NCBI GenBank assembly: GCA_000149265.1
Contig: CH001357.1
Location: forward strand, 536,851 to 600,850
Length of the DNA: 64,000 nt
Origin: Ciona savignyi
Lineage: Eukaryota > Chordata > Ascidiacea > Phlebobranchia > Cionidae
Direction: 5' to 3'
Below, in pieces: positions 35,001-47,400 of the stretch (positions within the stretch are counted from its first letter, which is position 1; each line of letters opens with the position of its first letter). Below the pieces are notes generated by a model that did no database searches, was not told where the DNA came from, and worked only from the letters and a program-made list of their open reading frames with translations. The translations under genes and the position numbers were made by a program.

Positions 35001-38000
35001 TCTACATGAAAAGGGGCCTACGTGAGTCTATTGTAGGTTTAATACCGACCCCGACTTTCTCTAATCAAATGTTAGTGGCCAGCCCAACATGGATTTGAAT
35101 CATAGTGTGATAAGAGCAAAACAAACCATGGTAATAAAATGAGAATCCTAACCTAAAATATGTATGTAATCTGGGGGTTTCAAATATGGCCGGGTAAAAA
35201 CAAAACAAACCTTGGTAATAAAATGAGAATCCTAGCCTCAAATATGTATGTAACGACAACTGATTAATTACAATACATCCTTATAGGTATGGTGTACGTG
35301 TTTAAGCACGATGTATGGCTGGATGGATCTGCCAGGAATTACACCAACTTTGCAACACCCGAGTCGGGGTTGAGATCGGATGAGACCAAGTGCGTACAGA
35401 TGCGTATTTACAGCAACGGGACCTCTATGTGGCACAGAAAGAACTGCAATTCGACTGGAGGTGTTATTTGCAGAAAAGGTCTGATTGTCTATTTCTTGGG
35501 TTTTGTTTTTTTCGTTTTCACTGTAAAAATATGTATAAAATATTGTAGTTAAAATTTAAAAACAGAGAAGATATTAATACGGCAAAACATTATTGAAATC
35601 GACAATAAATATTAAAGCAAAACGTAATGGTCCGCAAGGGTTAGCTAGGTGCGCCACACTTGCATTTCGTAAATTTTCGACAGAAGGTGCATAAATCATA
35701 AACTACTAAATGGTTAGTGTCTAGTTCGTTCTTTTCCATTGTAACATTTTAAGTATTTAGCATATTGTTTTGACTTTCCATGCAAAGTACGCCCGTTCGT
35801 TCGTAAGTGGTCTCGGGTACGACACGACGTCAATAAGATTGAGAACCACAGCCCTAAACCAACCACGTTACGTACTATGCTTCAAGTAAAGTCCTATTAA
35901 TCAACATAGTAACAATCAAAAAACGTCAAAAACGTCAAAACTAACAATCCGTCAAAACTTACGAACTTACGAAGTCAAAACTTAGTCAAAAACGTCAAAA
36001 CTAACAATCGTAACACTCGACCACGGGCGTGCGGTGTTTGGACGATTAAACGTGTTTTAATGGGTGATAGGGGGAAGCATGCTTGTACTGTTCTGTATAT
36101 ATAACTACACGTATGTTATTGAATGATCCTTCTAACGCCCTGACGCTCGGTTTACGATAATAGCATGAGTCATCTCTTGTTTTGATCGTTTTTGTTGTCA
36201 CCGTTTTGTTGTCACCGTTTTGTTATGACCCCAACTTGCACAAACAAAGCAGTGTCTAAAATAAAGTTGAGAATGTCCGAAGACTGGAAAGGTTGGACTA
36301 ACTCTGTTAACCTCAAAATGTTTAAGGTTTGATATACACCCTTGTACATTATCGTTTAGTAATGCCAAAAAGGAAGTTGGCGTGCATTGTCTCGACCGAG
36401 TGTATTTAAACGGACGTTTAAAATCTGTTTGAGAAATTCTTGGATTAAAAAATTCTGACGAATCCCATTTACCCACATGCGATTACCCGTATTTACCCCG
36501 CATAGCCTTATGTTACATTTTAGGCGGGTTATCGCTAACTTGTAGTCAGCAGCTCTTAACGATTTGTATAAAGTGCTTGTATTGACGTCAGCAGCATAAA
36601 AACACAACCACTATAAAATATAATGCAACGGTCATATAAAATCTAAAGGGCGGTAAGGTCAAACGGTTTTTTGGGGGAAAGATAATGAGAAAGTCGACAG
36701 GTAATTATTGTCAAAGAGTTGTTTACGAGGCCATCATCAAGTAATCATTGGGCGCACTAAGATAAAATATTGTAACATTAACACGTGCTATTTTCCTAGT
36801 TGTCCCTACACCTGATGGGATAGCCTTCGTTTATCTTTAACTTGAAAGTCAAATTCACATAAGCAAGTACGGTCGTGTGGCCGAATGGTTAACGCGACCG
36901 ATACATATACCGGCCACTATACAAAAACGGTTTATGTGACGAGTCCATCATGGTTTCGAAACTTAGCTCGGTAAAAAAAAATTCAAGCAACACACATTTA
37001 AACGCTATGATATTTCCCGAGTGTTTCCTACACTTGATGATAACTTTGTTTATTTTTACAACTTTTAAACTTGGCCGTCAATTTTACATTTGCAGCACAC
37101 ATTTAAACGCTCTTTTGTAGGTACAACGTCGAACACTCCATCAACTGAACAACAAACAACAACAGCAGTTCATACAACAGCAGAAGCGACAACAACAAAA
37201 ACAAAGTTTCCAAATGAAGTTTCTACAGTTACTTCATCGCCTGAACTTTCAATAAAAACAACAACCAACCCTGAGAAACCAAAACAACCGAAAACTACAA
37301 CGGAATTACCTACAACAGGAATAACAACCGGGCAAACTACAAACGGCGCTACAACAACAAAAGGGGAATCGACTACAACGGAAATAACTACAACAGGAAT
37401 AACAACAGCTCAGAAAACAACTGTGGCAAAACCAGTTACAACTGTCCAAACTACAAACGCTGCTACAACAAAACAACAACAATCAACTACAACGGAATTA
37501 CCAACAACAGAAATAACAACCGGGCAGAGTACAGTCACAAATCCGCTTACAAAAGTCCAAACTACAAACGCGGCTACAACAAAACAACAAGAATCAACTT
37601 CAACGGAAATACCAACAACAGAAGTAACAAGTCTACAAAGTACGGACAAAACAGTTACTACAACAGCCGAACAAACGCCCAGAACAGGTGGGAATAATAA
37701 GTAACTTAGTAGGGACACAGGAAAGTAATTTACCTTATACTGAGCGGTAGTTTGATACTTGGATAGAATGTGTATTATTCCCGTAAATGGGAAAACGAAA
37801 ATGACGTTGTGACGTGGGTAATCGTCAGGTCACCTCGCGCCCACCGTCCGGTTACTGGACATATTGCAGTGTGTTGTGTATGATTCACACGTTTCTTTAA
37901 TTTAGTAGATCCCAATAATCTACTGGTTTCAGGCAATTTCTGCTAAATGCCTTCCCCAAGCACACAACCAGGTAGCCAGCGACCAGTTTTGAACCTGGAA

Positions 38001-41000
38001 CCTTTCGGTTAACAGCAGAGGTATTGCGATGATAGGATACTCGTGCGTTGTCGCACATAGGCAATCGGCAAATCACCTCGTGACCGCCGTAAGGTTCCCG
38101 AAAATATTGCAGTGTGTTGTATATGACTCAGGCATGACAGTGAATTTAGTAAAACCCATTAGAACAAACATAATCAGACGATAATACGACATTGGTTGTA
38201 TTAACTAAAACCTTCCAAAGTTGGCAGTAAAACCATAAAAAATACAGCATTGAGTATAACAACGTTGTATTTTCAGTAAAGCTTAGAACAACGTCGCCAT
38301 CTAGCGCGTCCATGACAAGTACGAATGCTGCAAACGCCACAGGTAAGATTTTATGCACGTTGAACAAAATATACAATGCTTTATACTTCGACGGATTAGC
38401 TTGCTGGGTAAAGGAATCGCCTATCAGCCGAAAGGTTGTGGGTTCGAAACCGGTCGCTAGCTAGTCGGTTGTAAGTTTATTACAGGATATACCGGCCGTT
38501 TAGTCTTGTGGTTAAGTGCGTCGCCTTTCAATCAAAAGGTGCGAAACTGGTCGCTAGCTAGTCGGTTGTGTCCTTGGGGAAAGCACTTTACGGACATTGC
38601 CTGAACCCAGCGGATTAATGGGTTCTACCAAATTGAGAGAAAGTGTGAATCATACATAACACACTGCAGTAGCTCCGGTAACTCGACGGTGGGCGCGAGG
38701 TGATCTAACGATTGCCCGTGTGTTAACCTCCTTGTTTTTTTTCATTCACGGGTACAAACAGGAATATCCTATCCTAAAGCATTACTAAATAAAAAAAACC
38801 TTAATATTACAATCTTTTTTACGAGTAAATTCTTTCGTTTTAACACCTATTACTTTTCAGTAATTTTTCCGCCGAAAGACCGAATGGAAATTGCGAAATT
38901 ATTGCAAGCTGACGAAGCCCGGTTGATTGCGCTTGCTCTTGCTAGCAACAAATCGGTACCGGATTCGGGAGATCCCCTAATTGAAATCCAAGTTCGGCGA
39001 TCCACTGCAAAAGAAAGTTCGGCGTTTAACGAGACAACACCGTTTATCGGGTTCACTCAAACCAGTTTAAACCGGATTATTCCAGTCGGGATTAAAGACA
39101 CTGATACGTTCATAACAGTTGCGAGTCAAACGAAAGAAAACAAAACAAACTTGGAACTATTGCTCGAGCCCATACCAGACACAAATTTAAAAACAACCAG
39201 TTTTATTTTGGATGAACCAACTGTAATATCAATCACCGCACTAAATGCGTCATCAAATGTACTACAAGCGTCAGTGAATTTCAATTTCAACCTGTCAACT
39301 GACAACTCATTCAAGACCACATATACTCCGGAGGAATTTTCTGTCTTTCGAACGGCAAGGGTTACCAAGAGACGACAATACGACTGTAGATTCATCGACT
39401 ATGGAAGCGGAACTTTCGCAGATACTGGCTGTAGAAGCAGCCCAACCATATTCGCTAATCATCACCAGTGTTCGTGCGACCATCTGACTCCGTTCGCTGT
39501 TTTACTATCGGTTACCTCGTACACTGTACCAATCGGTGTGAAGGTTAGTATCAATATTTGGAGAAACTTTAGTGAATAGAACAAATCAAGTTTTCGTCAT
39601 TTTGACCAATTAGCTTGGTGGGTTAGTGCGTCGACTTTCAACCTAAGAGTGGCCAATTCGAAACTGGCCACTAGCTGGTCGGTTGTGCCTCATGCAAAGC
39701 GCTTAACGGACATTGCTTAAGTCTAGCGGAATAATGGGTTCTATCTTCCAAATTAAAAAAATCATACACAACGCACTGCAATAGCTCCGGTAACCTAAGG
39801 TGGGCGCGAGGTAATCTGACGTTTATCCGTGTGATAAATGCTTATTACGTTTTCCCATTCACTGGAAAAACAGTATTATCCTATCCTAACAGCACAGAAC
39901 TGTAGCCATTCTACAAACCGTCTTTTTTTTGCCACGTCGCTAATATGCCACTCTTGTTACTATGCCATTTCACCTCGCTCCAGACATGTGACATAGCAAT
40001 GAGATTTTACTGTTGTCATGTTATATTACCGTCTTTTTGATTCAACAAACATTTGGCTAAAAGGTCGTCAAAACACAATAATGTAATGAGTCCCAAAACC
40101 TATAGTATACGCAATGTCGTCAAAACCTACTCGGCTATGTAAAAAAGATACACAATCCGACCCCATATAACCCGTATAATATCTTCTTTCAGATCTTATC
40201 GTTTGTAACTGAAGGAATTTCCGTTATTTGTTTGTCCGCTACTCTGGTCATTCTTTGCGTGGTGAGGAAAAAGCTGAGAAGCGACCGCACCGTCGTCCAA
40301 ATCAATTTAACTCTTGCTCTCTTGTTACTCCATATATTCTCTATGCTCCACGACCCTCTGATGATAAACTTCCGACTTTGCGAAATGGCGGCGGTTCTTA
40401 TACATTTCTTTCTCCTGGCATCAGGTAACCAGACATTTAATAATAAGATTTACCCGCCACGTTATTTTTTCTCCTTTATAACGTGTTTATTCACTGCCGT
40501 GTTTTAACTACTGTAGTTTTGCCGTTTTATTCTGCCTAATTAACTTAAAATAATTGTGTCACTGTTTTTAATATAAGAACTAATAAACTTATTTCTATAG
40601 GTGTCAGGTCCTGTATCAAAATAAGTTATACTCTTTTGTTTAACACCCATTTATTACAGTGTGTTGTATGTGATACAGACGTTAATTTAACTTAGTAGAA
40701 CCCATTAATTCACTGGCTTCAGGTAATGTATGTTAATTATCTTACCCAAGGACACAGCCGACCAACATTAAGCGACCAGTTTCGAACCTGTAACCCTTCG
40801 TCTAAAAGGCGACGCACTGACCCATCAAGGAAATCGAACATTGCCGATAACTCTAAATCGAGTACGGTCGAGTGGCCGAATGGTTAACGCGACCGAAATA
40901 TATACCGACTTCTGTACGAAACCGGTCATTGTACCTAGCCCATCTTGGGTTCGAAACTTGGCTCGGATAATTCTAAACCGAGTTTATATTCACAGCAATG

Positions 41001-43085
41001 TGGGGATTGGTCGAAGGAATCACATTGGTTTGGAAGACTATGGATCAAGGAGGATTCAGTAAACTTCATTCCTGGCAGCGGAAAACTCGACTGGCTTTTG
41101 GCTGGGGAATCCCCTGTTTCATTACCGTCATCGCAGTCGCAGTCGGCTTTTCAACGCAGTCGTACATGGACTTGAACCCTGACTACGTCATCGACCAACT
41201 GGCGACGCGATACAATCGATGTTCAGTGAAACCAGGTTCCGGGGTTATGATCGGAGCTGTGGTCGTCCCGCTAGCTACGATACTATTCATCAACCTTGCG
41301 GTGGTGGTTCGGATGGCTTACTTTGTGTATAGGATGAGCAAGCATACGGAGGGTATGAAACCAAGCGCCAATACGAGTGAGGAAAGGAAAAGCGACGTCG
41401 GTTTCTCCCACGTGACCGCGGCAACGAAAGCGGTGTTTGTGTTGTTGCCCATATTAGGACTTCCGTGGTTCGTGGGCTTCTTTGTAGGTGAGTCATTTGA
41501 AATCGTTTTCCCGAACGACATTGCAACATTCCACTCATATTGGTGTATGTGTTGGGTAATGTTTTGTACTAGCAGCGTGTATACCCTATGGTGCCTTATC
41601 TATTCCGTGAATGTAAAAACCCAAGGGGCGTTAACACTCGAGCAAACGACCAGTATTAGCTAGAGATCAGTTTTGAATCTGCAACCCTTCGGCTGAAAGG
41701 CGTCGCACCAACCAAGCTTTATCCGCGATGCACGGTTATGCACTGTAGGAGGTATTTTCAGCATAATATACCCAGTGAGTAAACGCTACAGCTCATCGGT
41801 AACAGAGTGCAACGTATTTGGTAAACATCATATAAAGTGAGTGGAACGCGTTGTATCCACGTCACAGTAATGTCCGCTAGTGAACTGTTACGTAATCTAT
41901 TCATGACGAATTCTATTCATAATGAATTCTATTCGTAACGGTACAGTCGTGTGGCCGTATAGTTAACGCGACCGATACATATACCGACTTACATACAAAC
42001 ATAAACGGTATTAGAAACGAACCCATTATGGTTTCGAAACTAAGCCCGGTTAAAAAATATATTCATGACGAATTCTGTGATATTCCTTGTTTTGCTTACT
42101 GCCTTTTTCCCTGTAACTAGAGTAGGTATAGTATTAATTGCTCGGCCATAAATATGTGGCATAGTGGTTAACGCGGCCGATTCATATACCTTTTTCTATA
42201 TGAAAACCATTAGACTGACCGGTCCACCATGTGTTCGAATCTTGGTCCCGTAAATAATAGAACATGGTTAAGGGTCGTGTGGCAGAACGATTAGCGAGAG
42301 TGATTTTGTATACAGAATTCAATATAAAAAAGAGATGTTGGATATGTTTCGTTGTGGATTTAAACTTAGCCCGTACAACAAAAACATTATACAACGGTGA
42401 AAAGGATCATCATGTTTATTTCCATGAATAGGAAAACCAAGAAGGCTAACACACGGGCAATCGTCAGATCACCTCGCGCCCACCGTCGGGTTACCGGAGC
42501 TATTGCAGTGTGTTGTGTATGATTCACAAGTTCCTTTAAGTTTAACAGAACCCATAAATCCACATTAACTTATACTTGATACCTGTTGTAGTCAGAATAA
42601 GGATTGATTTCTGGTTTGAAACCAACCCGATAACAAAATTGGACAACTCTTACAGCTAGTTTGAAAACCCTCCATTTATACTTACAACCGTCCACATTGC
42701 AGGCATCGAATCAGTGGAAGCTTCGGTGGTTTTCATGTACATCAACGCTACCTTAAACGGTCTACAAGGTTTCTTTGTATTTCTACTATATTGTGTGTTC
42801 AGTTCCGAAATTCGTACCGCTATTCGAAAGGAGTACAACAAAGCACAAGCACTTAGTCAGCTTAAACAAGAAAGAAGCTCGGTAAGTGACGGATCTAAAA
42901 CCACCAAAACGTCACGATTTAAATTTGAAATCTCGCCAAGTTTAAATCCGATGCGATCAAGGAAAAGTAGCGAAATTAAAATGACGACGTCACCCTTACC
43001 AAACGAGAAAGCGTATAAAGAAGATAACTTAGTTCTTGGCGAACATCTATCAATCCCTGGAACTTATAGAAGACGATATGATTAA
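32049..43085 (+). CDS. C-type-lectin adhesion GPCR with long mucin stalk, copy 3 (942 aa)
   Basis: Paralogue of the minus-strand receptor with the same plan. Exons: 32049-32103, 34353-34511, 35287-35478, 37121-37687, 38277-38342, 38861-39543, 40193-40424, 40996-41487, 42703-43085. They total 2829 nt with phases matching throughout. Signal peptide about 1-18; C-type lectin domain 19-135 (LDFC, WLDG, NYTNFATPE, TKC, KNC, VIC), lacking EPN/QPD and WND; Thr/Ser-rich stalk 136-346, largely one 567-nt exon and probably O-glycosylated; GAIN domain 347-574 with GPS CSCDHLT near residue 555; TM1 ILSFVTEGISVIC onward; TM3 LVEGITLVW; TM7 MYINATLNGLQGFF; Ser/Lys-rich tail. GAIN and TM5-7 are almost identical to copy 2, while lectin domain, TM3-4 and tail have diverged. 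It converges on the lectin gene at 44.4 kb. Confidence 0.92.
32980..33365 (+). repeat. Diverged long SINE split by a hAT MITE
   Basis: SINE sequence ggtcactagctact stops at 33005 and resumes at 33194 with agctactcggtatagtatcc, ccttggtcaaggcac and attaatgggttgtact. A short reverse SINE fragment lies at 32774-32848. Confidence 0.75.
33006..33193. mobile_element. Non-autonomous hAT MITE inserted in a SINE
   Basis: The ends caggcttgggcaac and gttgcccacccctg are inverted. Flanks agctactg and agctactc match at 7 of 8. The interior is rich in ggcccg and cggcccacc. Confidence 0.85.
33742..34018 (-). repeat. Long SINE in receptor copy 3 intron
   Basis: It holds ggatatgatattcatg, ggcgatcgtcagatcacctc and the head gcacttaaccgccagactta. 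Confidence 0.85.
34103..34289. mobile_element. Non-autonomous hAT MITE, same family as 33006-33193, opposite orientation
   Basis: It starts caggggtgggcaac and ends gttggccatgtctg. Internal gcgggccagatgtg and cggcccgcgggcc mirror the 33-kb copy. Flanks gttcaaaa and atttaaaa match at 6 of 8, suggesting an older insertion. It lies 63 bases before lectin exon 1 of receptor copy 3. Confidence 0.8.
36865..36978 (+). repeat. Short tRNA-Ser-like SINE, well preserved
   Basis: ggtcgtgtggccgaatggtt through catcatggtttcgaaact and an A-rich end, a good representative of the family. Another copy is at 34955-35050. The rest of this intron (35.48-36.86 kb) holds only gtcaaaact-type short repeats near 35.92-36.01 kb and open frames without support. 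Confidence 0.8.
37444..37660 (+). repeat. 111-bp coding minisatellite in the mucin stalk exon
   Basis: The phrase gtccaaactacaaacgc recurs at 37444 and 37555, exactly 111 bases (37 codons) apart, followed each time by Thr-rich sequence with TTEI/TTEV. Weaker related segments lie at 37300-37440. Confidence 0.8.
37765..38170 (-). repeat. Two long SINEs in receptor copy 3 intron
   Basis: Copies at 37765-38020 and a 5'-portion-lacking copy at 38029-38170, both diverged. Confidence 0.7.
38398..38778 (+). repeat. Long SINE head fragment plus near-complete long SINE
   Basis: 38398-38475 is a tRNA-like head with a good B box (gtgggttcgaaacc). 38490-38778 is near full length with caaccagc-type body and ATCCTATCC end. 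Confidence 0.8.
39605..39888 (+). repeat. Long SINE in receptor copy 3 intron
   Basis: Diverged but collinear, from the head gcttggtgggttagtgcgtc to the tail tatcctatcct. Confidence 0.75.
40649..40972. repeat. Long SINE fragment (-) and short tRNA-Ser-like SINE (+)
   Basis: 40649-40835 is a reverse long SINE lacking its tail. 40862-40972 is a forward short SINE ending 23 bases before the acceptor of the TM3-6 exon. Confidence 0.75.
41597..42560. repeat. SINE-rich intron before the TM7 exon of receptor copy 3
   Basis: Reverse long SINE pieces at 41597-41725 and 42398-42560. Forward short SINEs at 41940-42052, 42140-42258 and 42265-42385, the last diverged. Confidence 0.7.
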
Positions 43086-43354
43086 TATATGTCCTTATCT
43101 CTTCTACCAACCAAAAAATATATTATTTTTTGTTTCTATAGTAATGTTAATAATGATGTGTCTTCCTAAGGAATGATATGTTTAAATGCAAACCAATTTT
43201 ATTGTATTTTTTTATTTTTGTACAATCAATCACTGTTCAATCAAACTGTATTTGAAACAATAATAGAAGTATCTAAAGTAAGTTTTGTCAGGCCCGGTAG
43301 CTAAAAAGTTAACAGCATCAGCGGTACCCTGGCAGCTAAAAAGCTAAAGGATTA

Positions 43355-43658
43355 GTCCGGCCCGATGGTCTAGCGGTTAAGTGCGTCGCCTTTCAATCGA
43401 AAGGTTGCAGGTGCGAAACTGGTCGCTAGCTAGTCGGTTGTGTCCTTGGGCAAGGCACTTTACGGACATTGCCTGAACCCAGCGGATTAATGGGTTCTAC
43501 CAAATTGAAGGAACGTGTCTATCACATACAACACACTGCAATAGCTCCGGTAACCCGACGATGGGCGCGAGGTGATCTGACGATTGCCCGTGTGATAACC
43601 CCTGGGGTTTTCCCATTCACGGGGATAAACATGAATATCCTATCCTATCCTATCCTAT
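43355..43658 (+). repeat. Long tRNA-derived SINE, full-length type copy
   Basis: The tRNA-like head gatggtctagcggttaagtg (A-box region) carries the perfect stem CCTTTC/GAAAGG and the B-box-like ggtgcgaaac. Then comes a body with gtccttgggcaaggcacttt and gcgcgaggtgatctgacg, and a tail tatcctatcctatcctat. It is almost identical to 44963-45263, so the family was active recently. Confidence 0.9.
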
Positions 43659-44032
43659 TGAAAGCCGCTTTCTAGTCGGTCAAGTCTTTGTGTGATTTAC
43701 TTTGCAGTTATCGCATCAACCCATCGGACTAATGGTTTTCCTGTACAGAAATTTGCTTGTGCTTTTATTTACGAATTAATTCCAAGAAATCAACAAGCGA
43801 TTAGTAATAACATATATGATTTGCGAAATAAGATAAAAATTGACCCATCAAGCAAACTTTGAGTTTTAACCTATACGAATGTTAAGCTTAGTTTATATTT
43901 TTTCCTTGATAAAAACACGAAGCAGGACCTGTGATAAAAAAAATGGAAAACTGAATAAAATGGCAAAACGACAGTCGTTAGAACACGTCTAAAAACCAAT
44001 TATTTATCAAGTTTCGGTAAATTTGGACGAAA

Positions 44033-44140
44033 ACGGTCGTGTGGCTGAATGGTTAGCGCGACCGGTACATATACCGACTGCTATACAAAAACGCTTCTTG
44101 TGCCAAGCCCATCATGGTTACGAAACTTGCCTCGGTAAAT
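44033..44140 (+). repeat. Short tRNA-Ser-like SINE
   Basis: ggtcgtgtggctgaatggtt through catcatggttacgaaacttg. Segment 43890-44000 before it is one arm of the fold-back MITE family seen at 25.3 kb. Confidence 0.75.
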
Positions 44141-44413
44141 AAAATAAACGTAATATTTGCAAGAGCAAACAGTAAAATATATATTACGTTTAATCCACTT
44201 TAACCCATGGAACTAACTGCTGGTAATAAAAGCACAGAATTGTGCTGTAGATTTCTATACAAGAGAGAACATATTTGGGCATGTTAATGAACAAATTGTG
44301 TTAAACGAAAAAAAAAATATTATTTACAATCGACACACAACGGGTGTGGTTATTGTTTCAAGTAAGCACTCACAATCGAATATCCAAATTACGTCACTGA
44401 GTGTGACGTAAAC

Positions 44414-47400
44414 TTATAATGACGTCGTACACAGGTCAAGAACGAGTGGTAGATTGTTCGAAGAGACAGTCCGGATACCGTTACATTTATACGCAACCAT
44501 CCTCACAACCATCAACATCTCGGTATTACCTGAACGCGGGTATCCGCTGCACCAATCGTTGTGAGAGGCGGGGTCATACCCAGAATGACCTTGGCTGGTT
44601 GTAACGCTCCCGTTCTGTGGGAATATAAACAATACTAGCAGGTTTTAATAAAATGCTGGTTTTGTCCTCGTGTTTATTCACAGATCTTGTAAAACACGGA
44701 TTTCCGCTGAAAAAATCCGTGGATTTATACGCACCCTAATATTAGTCCGACCGGTTAGTCTGGCGGTTGAATGCGTCGCTTTTCAATCGAAAGGTTGCAG
44801 GTGCGAAACTGGTCGCTAGCTAGGTGGTTGTGTCCTTGAGCAAGGCACCTAACAGACATTGCCTGTACCCAGCAAATTAATGGGTTCGACTAAATTAAAG
44901 GAACGTGTCTATTATATACAACACACTGCAATTAAAACGGCCAATTAAAAAGGCGATCATTTGTCCGGCCCGATGGTCTAGCGGTTAAGTGCGTCGCCTT
45001 TCAATCGAAAGGTTGCAGGTGCGAAACTGGTCGCTAGCTAGTCGGTTGTGTCCTTGGGCAAGGCACTTTACGGACATTGCCTGAACCCAGCGGATTATTG
45101 GGTTCTACCAAATTGAAGGAACGTGTCTATCATATACAACACACTGCAATAGCTCCGGTAACCCGACGATGGGCGCGCGATGATCTGACGATTGCCCGTG
45201 TGATAACCCCCTAGGTTTTCCCATTCACGGGGATAAACATGAATATCCTATCCTCCCATCCTATGAATTCGAAACTTAGCCCAGCTAAAACAATTACGGA
45301 CTGTTAATTAACCAACAAGTATGCTAGTGTTACAAATTCAATAAGAACCAAGTTTTTCCCCAAACCTGCTGGTTGTACGTGGTCCCGAGCCACGCTCTTG
45401 TAACATTATGTCCGCTTTTGTTTAAGACGTAATTATGAAGTACGTCGTACATTTTTTTATTCAAAATATCCACCAAACTTCCCCCGAGCCTTCCACACGA
45501 TTCCACGGCTTGTGAGCGAGTCTTGAGAGCCATCTTGCTTGGGTCAGGCATCCAAATTAACCGACCGTCGTACACGATACCATTACCTATGCAGCCAATT
45601 GTAAAATGCTTAGACACCATTACCTATGCATCCAATTGTAAAATGCTTAGACACCATTACCTATGCATCCAATTGTAAAATGCTTAGACACCATTACCTA
45701 TGCATCCAATTGTAAAATGCTTAGACACCATTACCTAAGCAGCCAATTGTAAATTGCTTAGATACCATTACCTATGCATCCAATTGTAAAATGCGTTGAT
45801 ACCATTACCTATGCAGCAAATTGTAAAATGCTTAGATACCATTACCTATGCATCCAATTGTAAAATGCTTAGACACCATTACCTATGCAGCAAATTGTAA
45901 AATGCTTAGACACCATTACCTATGCAGCAAATTGTAAAATGCTTAGATACCATTACCTATGCATCCAATTGTAAAATGCTTAGACACCATTACCTATGCA
46001 GCAAATTGTAAAATGCGTTGATACCATTACCTATGCATCCAATTGTAAAATGCTTAGACACCATTACCTATGCATCCAATTGTAAAATGCTTAGATACCA
46101 TTACCTTTGCATCCAATTGTAAAATGCTTAGATACCATTACCTATGCAGCTAATTGTAAAATGCTTAGACACCATTACCTATGCATCCAATTGTAAAATG
46201 CTTAGATACCATTACCTATGCATCCAATTGTAAAATGCTTAGATACCATTACCTATGCAGCTAATTGTAAAATGCTTAGACACCATTACCTATGCAGCAA
46301 ATTGTAAAATGCTTAGATACCATTGCCTATGCATCCAATTGTAAAATGCTTAGATACCATTACCTATGCAGCTAATTGTAAAATGCTTAGATACCATTAC
46401 CTATGCAGCAAATTGTAAAATGCTTAGATACCATTGCCTATGCATCCAATTGTAAAATGCTTAGATACCATTACCTATGCATCCAATTGTAAAATGCTTA
46501 GATACCATTGCCTATGCATCCAATTGTAAAATGCTTAGATACCATTACCTATTATGCATCCAATTGTAAAATGCTTAGATACCATTACCTATGCATCCAA
46601 TTGTAAAATGCTTAGATACCATTGCCTATGCATCCAATTGTAAAATGCTTAGATACCATTACCTATGCATCCAATTGTAAAATGCTTAGATACCATTACC
46701 TATGCATCCAATTGTAAAATGCTTAGATACCATTGCCTATGCATCCAATTGTAAAATGCTTAGATACCATTACCTATGCATCCAATTGTAAAATGCTTAG
46801 ATACCATTACCTATGCATCCAATTGTAAAATGCTTAGATACCATTACCTATACATCCAATTGTAAAATGCTTAGATACCATTGCCTATGCATCCAATTGT
46901 AAAATGCTTAGATACCATTACCTATTATGCATCCAATTGTAAAATACTTAGACACCATTACCTATGCATCCAATTGTAAAATGCTTAGACACCATTACCT
47001 ATGCATCCAATTGTAAAATGCTTAGATACCATTACCTATTATGCATCCAATTGTAAAATGCTTAGATACCATTACCTATTATGCATCCAATTGTAAAATG
47101 CTTAGATACCATTACCTATTATGCATCCAATTGTAAAATACTTAGACACCATTACCTATGCATCCAATTGTAAAATGCTTAGATACCATTACCTATTATG
47201 CATCCAATTGTAAAATACTTAGACACCATTACCTATGCATCCAATTGTAAAATGCTTAGATACCATTACCTATGCATCCAATTGTAAAATGCTTAGATAC
47301 CATTACCTATGCATCCAATTGTAAAATGCTTAGACACCATTACCTATGCATCCAATTGTAAAATGCTAAGATACCATTACCTATGCATCCAATTGTAAAA

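Noticed and set aside
36198-36607. Two overlapping minus-strand open frames of 83-92 codons
   Set aside because: They lie within an intron of receptor copy 3, with no domain motif, splice support or repeat relationship.
36865-36978. A tRNA-Ser gene
   Set aside because: A- and B-box-like sequences are present, but the acceptor stem does not close, the anticodon arm is lost, and many diverged copies with A-rich ends mark it as a SINE family.
43355-43420. A tRNA gene with a perfect CCTTTC/GAAAGG stem
   Set aside because: It is the head of the long SINE; the anticodon loop has four bases and the T arm is irregular.
44419-44604. Plus-strand open frame over 61 codons
   Set aside because: It is antisense to lectin exon 4, which has an acceptor and keeps the phase of the preceding exon.
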